A stretch of DNA of 64,000 nt from Streptomyces avermitilis MA-4680 = NBRC 14893. GTDB taxonomy: Bacteria; Actinomycetota; Actinomycetes; Streptomycetales; Streptomycetaceae. Position 1 is the stretch's first letter; every line of letters begins with the position of its first letter. Positions 59,953-64,000 of this stretch are shown piece after piece. Position numbers and translations under genes: made by a program. Below the pieces are notes generated by a model. The model was not told where the DNA came from. It saw nothing but the letters and a program-made list of their open reading frames with translations, and ran no database searches. Location: positions 124,001-188,000 of the forward strand of contig NC_003155.5 of assembly GCF_000009765.2 (NCBI RefSeq). The letters are read 5' to 3'.

Positions 59953-60315
59953 GCGAATCGAACGACACCGTCACCCTCCGCGATCGCTCCCCAAGATCTG
60001 TGCCAGAACCCCATCGGGGTCGGTCAACCGCAAGGTAATCCGGTCACTCAGCGTGGCTGCACCACAGAACCTGAGGCAGAACCACAACCCGTGAATAAAG
60101 CCAGGCGTAGTGAACTCCATGATCTTAGAAGCCGTCCCTGTCACATTGCGGGGCACCGCTGCACTGACAGATCATCACGAACTGGGCGTCACGCAAACAT
60201 CGCCGGAGCCCTGGGTGCAACTCCCTCCCCCAGCGAAGATCAGAGTCGCCTAGAGTGTTGCTGCCTCATGAACACGTCACACGACGGCAGTTCACACAGC
60301 ATCAGGAAGGTGCCC
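59953..60315. other. 360-bp spacer, possible 61-codon frame on minus strand
   Basis: The only frame of note is on the minus strand, 60156 to 59971: GFIHGLWFCLRFCGAATLSD, RITLRLTDPDGVLAQILGSD. It has no clear ribosome site, and I do not claim it as a gene. Base composition is less GC-rich here than in the rest of the window. Confidence 0.3.
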
Positions 60316-60795
60316 ATGAAAATTCGCCGAATACTTACCTGGTTGGCCGCTACGGCAGCAACCACTGCCCTGATTCTCTTCGGGGCTTCGCCAGCAAGCG
60401 CCACCGTGTACTGGCAGACCTACAGCACGAACTCGAACTGGCACTGCGGACCCACCACCAAGACCCCTCTCTCGAACTATGTCGTGTTCCAGACGTGCAT
60501 CGTCGTCACGCCCGACAAGACCAAGGGGCAAGCTGTACTGATTGTCACGAACAGCAGTACCAAGGACGTCATCCTCCGACAAGGTGAAGTCCACTCTGAC
60601 GAGCTGTATGGCGTGAACGGGTATTCCACGTGCACCTACGACTACACCCTCAGCAGCGGGCAGTCCCGCGCCTGCTTCGGCCCGACGGTGGCGTTCAGTA
60701 CATGCGGAGATGGCTACGCATGGGGGGTCCTGCACGCCAACAGTTTTGACTACGCCATGGGAACGGAAACAGTCAGATTCGTTACCACGTGCTGA
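60316..60795 (+). CDS. secreted hypothetical protein, cysteine-containing
   Basis: A 159-residue protein with AGGAAGG upstream of the ATG. A classic signal peptide (KIRRILTWLAATAATTALIL, cleavage near SPASA-T) is followed by a beta-rich domain of about 128 residues with six Cys (SNWHCGPTTKTPLS, VVFQTCIVVTPDK, GYSTCTYDYTLSSG, RACFGPTVAFSTCGDG, VTTC), which suggests disulfides. It resembles small secreted actinobacterial proteins of unknown function. The gene has lower GC than its neighbours and no operon partner. Confidence 0.75.
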   Translation: MKIRRILTWLAATAATTALILFGASPASATVYWQTYSTNSNWHCGPTTKTPLSNYVVFQTCIVVTPDKTKGQAVLIVTNSSTKDVILRQGEVHSDELYGVNGYSTCTYDYTLSSGQSRACFGPTVAFSTCGDGYAWGVLHANSFDYAMGTETVRFVTTC

Positions 60796-61483
60796 CGCCC
60801 CCCTGCTGAGGCTTCTTCTTCCGCCTGCGTAGTCCATCTCGCGCGTTGCAGTCCGGCGAGTCGTTCGGCGAGGAACGGGGCGCTCGGTGTCGTTCCCAGT
60901 CACCTCCAGCGCCGCTCCCGGGTGCGGGGGTGGTGAGGGGCAGGAGGGCGAGGGCGGCGGCGATAAGGCCGCGCTGCACGGTTTTGATCATGCACTGGTG
61001 ATAACGGCCATGGTGGGGGCACTGTCCGGGCTTTGAGCTGTGCGCCGCCCGTGTGGGGGGATTGGTCGTACCGGAGAAACGACACGCCTCACACAGCCGG
61101 GGACCTGGCGGTGCCGCAGCGAACTGCGCCCCTGCACCTACGGTGTCTCAGCGGGCCTCACTCGGACGTACGGACACAAAATGCGATACCTCGAAGGCGC
61201 GCGCACCGTGGAGGGCAGGCGGCCCGGCCCGCATGCCGCCGCCCCGGCCCGAACGACGTGTCCGCAGCCCCCGGCCACGTACACCGGGCATCGCACCGGT
61301 CGCTGCGCGGACGGTGAGGACCCGGAACCGTGACGGCACCGGGTCCTCACCCACTTCGCCCGACTCATGCGGGACTGCGCCTCATCAGCCTGCCGAGAGC
61401 AACGCCCGGGCATGGCGAGATTGGAGCGGGCAGGATCAGGGGAGAGCGCCCCACCGGTTGGGCGTACTGCAGGGGGAGGGTAC
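60796..61483. other. 690-bp spacer, no gene recognised
   Basis: Long frames here are Arg/Pro/Ala-rich with no family match. A 70-codon minus-strand frame starting at 60991 has a hydrophobic start (TVQRGLIAAALALLPLTTPA) like a signal peptide but no clear downstream domain. GGGGGAGGG at 61471-61479 is the ribosome site of the next gene. Confidence 0.35.
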
Positions 61484-62507
61484 GTGCCGAAGCCAGCGAA
61501 GAAGCGCGGGGTGCGGATCCCGTGGGTCACCGACGCATGCGGGGATCGCTACGACCGATCCGAGATCAGTGGCCGGCCTGATCGCGATGGACGCCGCCCG
61601 CCAGGCAGGCGTCGCCGACCGCGTCTGGACCGCCCACGCGAGTCTGGGACCGATGGAGTGGCCCGCCGTCACCGTGGACGGAGTGCGCTGGCCGAGTGCC
61701 AGCGAACTCGCTGCACAGCACAGCCAGGCCCTCGGCGTGCCGCCCGAGCGGCATGTCGAGATCCGCCGCAGCCGTGAAGTCGACGGTGAACGGGTGCCGT
61801 TCGACCTACTGGCCTTCATCGCGGAACGAGGCGACTGGCCCTGGCTCGGCCGGGCCCGCACCTGCACGGGCCCGTGGAAGACGAAGATGGTGTACCAGGC
61901 GTTCACCCCGCAGGTCCGCGCGCTCAGGAAGGAGACGGACGGCCCGCTGATGTTCGCCAACGTGCTCGGGATGCGGGCCGAGGAGAGCCCGGACCGACGC
62001 AACCGGGAGATGTGGCGCCGTACTACCGACAACTCGGCCCGGATCGTCGACGAGTGGCTGCCCGCGCACCAGGTGAGCACCGAGGAGGTCTGGGAGCGCA
62101 CGATCAGCGCGGGGCTGCCCTACCACTGGTGCTACGACTCGTACCCCGGTGCCAAGGACCGGGGTGGTTCCAGTCGCTGTTCGTGCTCGGCCTGCACCCT
62201 GGCCAATCACCGCGATCTGCTGCTGACCGCCGGGCGCCGGCCGCGGATGGCCGAGTTGTGCGCGCTGGTCGAACGTGTCCGCCAGGTGCCGTTCAACCCG
62301 AACATCACCATGGCCGAGCTCATCGCGCTGTCCCGCCGGCGCGATGCCCCGGACCCCGGCGTCTTGGTCGAGGAGACCGAGGACTTCGAGCGGATGGAAC
62401 GCGACGTCCACGCCGCCCTGCGCAAGCCGCCCACATGGGACTCCAAGGCCCGTACCGGGCCGGGCGAGATCCTGCACAGCGCCGCCGGGTGCGATGGCTG
62501 CCACTGA
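61484..62507 (+). pseudogene. PAPS-reductase-like (adenine nucleotide alpha hydrolase) gene lacking its PP-loop
   Basis: GTG 61484 behind GGGGGAGGG starts PKPAKKRGVRIPWVTDACGD, RYDRSEISG. At about 61569-61574 the expected SGGKDS-type PP-loop is absent, and the frame changes. The rest follows in the next frame: GLIAMDAARQAGVADRVWTA, HASLGPMEWPAVTVDGVRWP, FIAERGDWPWLGRARTCTGP, AHQVSTEEVWERTISAGLPY, SSRCSCSACTLANHRDLLLT, ending SAAGCDGCH. The family is the PAPS-reductase/DndC-like group common in actinophages. Loss of the ATP-pyrophosphatase motif means it cannot work as such an enzyme. Confidence 0.75.
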
Positions 62508-62548
62508 CCACCACACCGGCGCTCACCCCCATCCGGGAGGGATACTCA

Positions 62549-62905
62549 ATGACGATGACGACGACCCAGCGCATCCTCGACCTCGCTGCGGCGGCACCGG
62601 CCAGCCACGGCGAGGACCTGGTGCTGCTCCTGGCCGAGGCAAACGAGCTGTACCAGCAGGGCCTGCAGGAGCTGCACCGGGAAATGGCATCGCGTCTCGG
62701 CGGGCTGGCCACCGAAGACCTGATGTTCGCCGCTGAGACTGCCGGTATGCCCTGCGATGCCTCGCAGGACCGCGACGAGGTGATCCTGCTGCTGGCCCTG
62801 GTCGAGTGGGAGATGACGCCGGCCGCCATCGCGTACGCGGAGATGGCCGAGGACGCCGCGCGCCGCGGTGTCTGCCTGGTCCCCGAGGAAGGCCGTGAGC
62901 CGTGA
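62549..62905 (+). CDS. hypothetical protein downstream of PAPS-reductase-like gene
   Basis: A 118-residue acidic, helical protein with CGGGAGGG upstream of the ATG. Seen are TQRILDLAAAAPASHGEDLV, LLLAEANELYQQGLQELHRE and RRGVCLVPEEGREP. There is no membrane segment or known motif; the Leu/Ala/Glu heptads suggest a coiled-coil pairing. It follows the previous gene by 42 bp, so it was probably in one operon with it. I do not recognise the family. Confidence 0.65.
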   Translation: MTMTTTQRILDLAAAAPASHGEDLVLLLAEANELYQQGLQELHREMASRLGGLATEDLMFAAETAGMPCDASQDRDEVILLLALVEWEMTPAAIAYAEMAEDAARRGVCLVPEEGREP

Positions 62906-63025
62906 GCGCGACCGTCAGAGAAGAACCTTGAGCCGCGGGCTGGACCTCCAACCGCAACTTCTGCCATTATTTGCGTTGTGAGTCGGGCTGGCCGGCTCAC
63001 TGCTGACAGGACGGACGGTTCTGCC

Positions 63026-63742
63026 ATGACCTCGCGCCGTGAGCCTCGCCTGGCCGACGCTGCCGAGATCGCGGCTGAACAGGGCCTGACACCCTCACGG
63101 ATCAGCCAGTTCTACACCGAGCGCGCGGAGAACGCGGCCGGCAGGACATTCCCCGATCCTGTCGACAAGCGCGGCCGCGCCCGCCTGTGGAACCACGCGG
63201 AGGTCACCGAGTGGTTCGCCGACCGGGCGCCGTCACGGCTCGCTGAACACGCACCGCCCTCCCTCCCTCCGGGGACGTTACTGAACGCGGCGGAGGCCTC
63301 GAGGTATCTCGGCTACAAGAACTCCAGCCAGGTCACGACCTTCGTGCGCGATCACCCCGGTTACTTCCCCGAGCCGGATGTCGTCGAAGAGAAGGGCACG
63401 GCGGCGAACCCCTACCGCCGGCAGTTGTGGAAGGTAGAGACTCTGCAGGCGTGGATGGCCACCCGGCCCGGCCGCGGAAGACGAGCCGGAGCCAAGGAGG
63501 CGCCGCCGCTGCCCGACGTGCCGGTCGACGGCGATCCCGAGGAGCTTCTGGGGGCGAGCCAGGCGGCCGCCCTGCTGGGGTACAAGACCGTCGGCTCCTT
63601 CTCGAGCAGCCTGTCCCAGGGCAACCTTCCGCTACTGAAGACCACGGACGGGGTCGCAGAGAATGCCGGGCGCCAGAACGGGCGCCGGCGGTGGACGCGC
63701 CGGCGCATCCTCGAGCAGGCAGCCCAACGGTCCAAGAAGTAG
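63026..63742 (+). CDS. DNA-binding protein with three AlpA/MerR-like helix-turn-helix repeats
   Basis: A 238-residue protein; ATG 63026 has AGGACGG upstream, and GTG 62978 is an alternative. Three similar units are visible: DAAEIAAEQGLTPSRISQFY with FPDPVDKRGRARLWNHAEVT; NAAEASRYLGYKNSSQVTTF with FPEPDVVEEKG and RRQLWKVETLQAWMA; and GASQAAALLGYKTVGSFSSS with RRRWTRRRILEQAAQ. Each resembles the winged HTH of AlpA/excisionase proteins, including the Tyr-K turn and a downstream Trp. The repeats would recognise an extended or repeated site. A strong hairpin follows the stop. Confidence 0.75.
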   Translation: MTSRREPRLADAAEIAAEQGLTPSRISQFYTERAENAAGRTFPDPVDKRGRARLWNHAEVTEWFADRAPSRLAEHAPPSLPPGTLLNAAEASRYLGYKNSSQVTTFVRDHPGYFPEPDVVEEKGTAANPYRRQLWKVETLQAWMATRPGRGRRAGAKEAPPLPDVPVDGDPEELLGASQAAALLGYKTVGSFSSSLSQGNLPLLKTTDGVAENAGRQNGRRRWTRRRILEQAAQRSKK

Positions 63743-63749
63743 TACCCCT

Positions 63750-63777
63750 GGCGGTGCGCGGAGCTCCGCTCACCGCC
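63750..63777 (+). terminator. terminator hairpin
   Basis: GGCGGTG-C-GCGGA-GC-TCCGC-T-CACCGCC folds into a 28-base, near-perfect hairpin (12 pairs, one mismatch) beginning 7 bases after the stop of the HTH-repeat gene. No T-run follows, as is typical in Streptomyces. Confidence 0.8.
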
Positions 63778-64000
63778 CCATGAACGCGACAGCCGGCTTT
63801 GGGTGTTGGTCCCTTGCGGGCCGGGTGTCGCACGATGGCCGGCATGGCGCGGCTCGCCACCGCGCCCCGCAGCAGCCTGGCTGCTGCGGACCGGCCATCG
63901 CCGAACTTCTCGTGGGGCCGCCCTCTTTTCAGTTCGCCAGTGGCCCCTGGCTCAGCAGATGACGGCCCTCGCTGCCGGAGCGAGCTGCCCTTGCGGATGG
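63778..64000. other. window end, no gene recognised
   Basis: The remaining 220 bases after the hairpin have no supported gene or repeat. The window stops before the next gene can be seen. Confidence 0.4.

Overview
The window is high-GC DNA with Streptomyces-type codon use, GTG/ATG starts behind GGAGG-like ribosome sites, and many families typical of Streptomyces: CYP154 and conservon P450s, a PAS-GAF-SpoIIE phosphatase, an OmpR-type two-component system, DUF6248, and IS110/IS701/IS6/IS5/IS630 elements. The density of insertion sequences and decayed genes fits an accessory region such as a chromosome arm or a large plasmid. This is inference; no replication or telomere genes are visible.

Layout. 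(1) 1-8.0 kb: the end of a hypothetical gene, a decayed GH15 glucoamylase-like gene, a CYP157-like remnant followed by an intact CYP154-type P450 (a conservon tail), a chimeric transposase remnant, GC-rich tandem repeats around a small LuxR-type regulator, and a large SpoIIE phosphatase/ATPase gene broken by one frameshift. (2) 8.0-17.9 kb: an insertion-sequence island (IS630, IS701, IS6, IS5, IS701 and IS110 copies or pieces) with a small membrane-protein pair and a coiled-coil membrane protein. IS701 and IS110 have broken an ATP-grasp graspetide maturase (tgmB-like); its partner methyltransferase (tgmC-like) is intact. (3) 17.9-33.1 kb: envelope-stress genes. These are blaI/M56 remnants divergent from a dedA-PAP2-PAP2-response regulator-histidine kinase operon, twin DUF347 membrane proteins, a bile-acid-symporter-family gene, a histidine kinase, and a lipoprotein-MacB-type ABC exporter-response regulator operon. 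(4) 33.9-53.3 kb: oxidoreductases, hydrolases, exporters and TetR regulators. One palindrome, AAACCGATCGGTTT and close variants, occurs seven times at four promoters and outlines a probable TetR regulon (SDR/epoxide hydrolase/NmrA operon, the tetR, a DUF3533-type permease, and a second SDR/NTF2 operon). A second unit has TetR-SDR-MBL-hydrolase-PF10118-ferredoxin reductase. (5) 53.3-57.5 kb: three genes coupled by 4-bp overlaps encode a tyrosine recombinase with all catalytic residues, a small XRE-type DNA-binding protein, and an 804-residue protein with eight zinc ribbons and a tyrosine-recombinase-like C-terminus that has lost its catalytic residues. A nested palindrome covers the ribosome site of the first gene. 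This is the most system-like novelty. (6) 57.5-64 kb: actinophage/plasmid-type genes: a conserved phage-type protein, DUF6248, a Mom-like protein, a PAPS-reductase-like gene that has lost its PP-loop, and a protein with three helix-turn-helix repeats.

A general caution: at least eight otherwise good genes are broken by what look like single-base deletions. Either the region is decaying or the assembly carries uncorrected long-read indels, so the pseudogene calls based on one frameshift are provisional. No tRNA, rRNA or CRISPR array was found.
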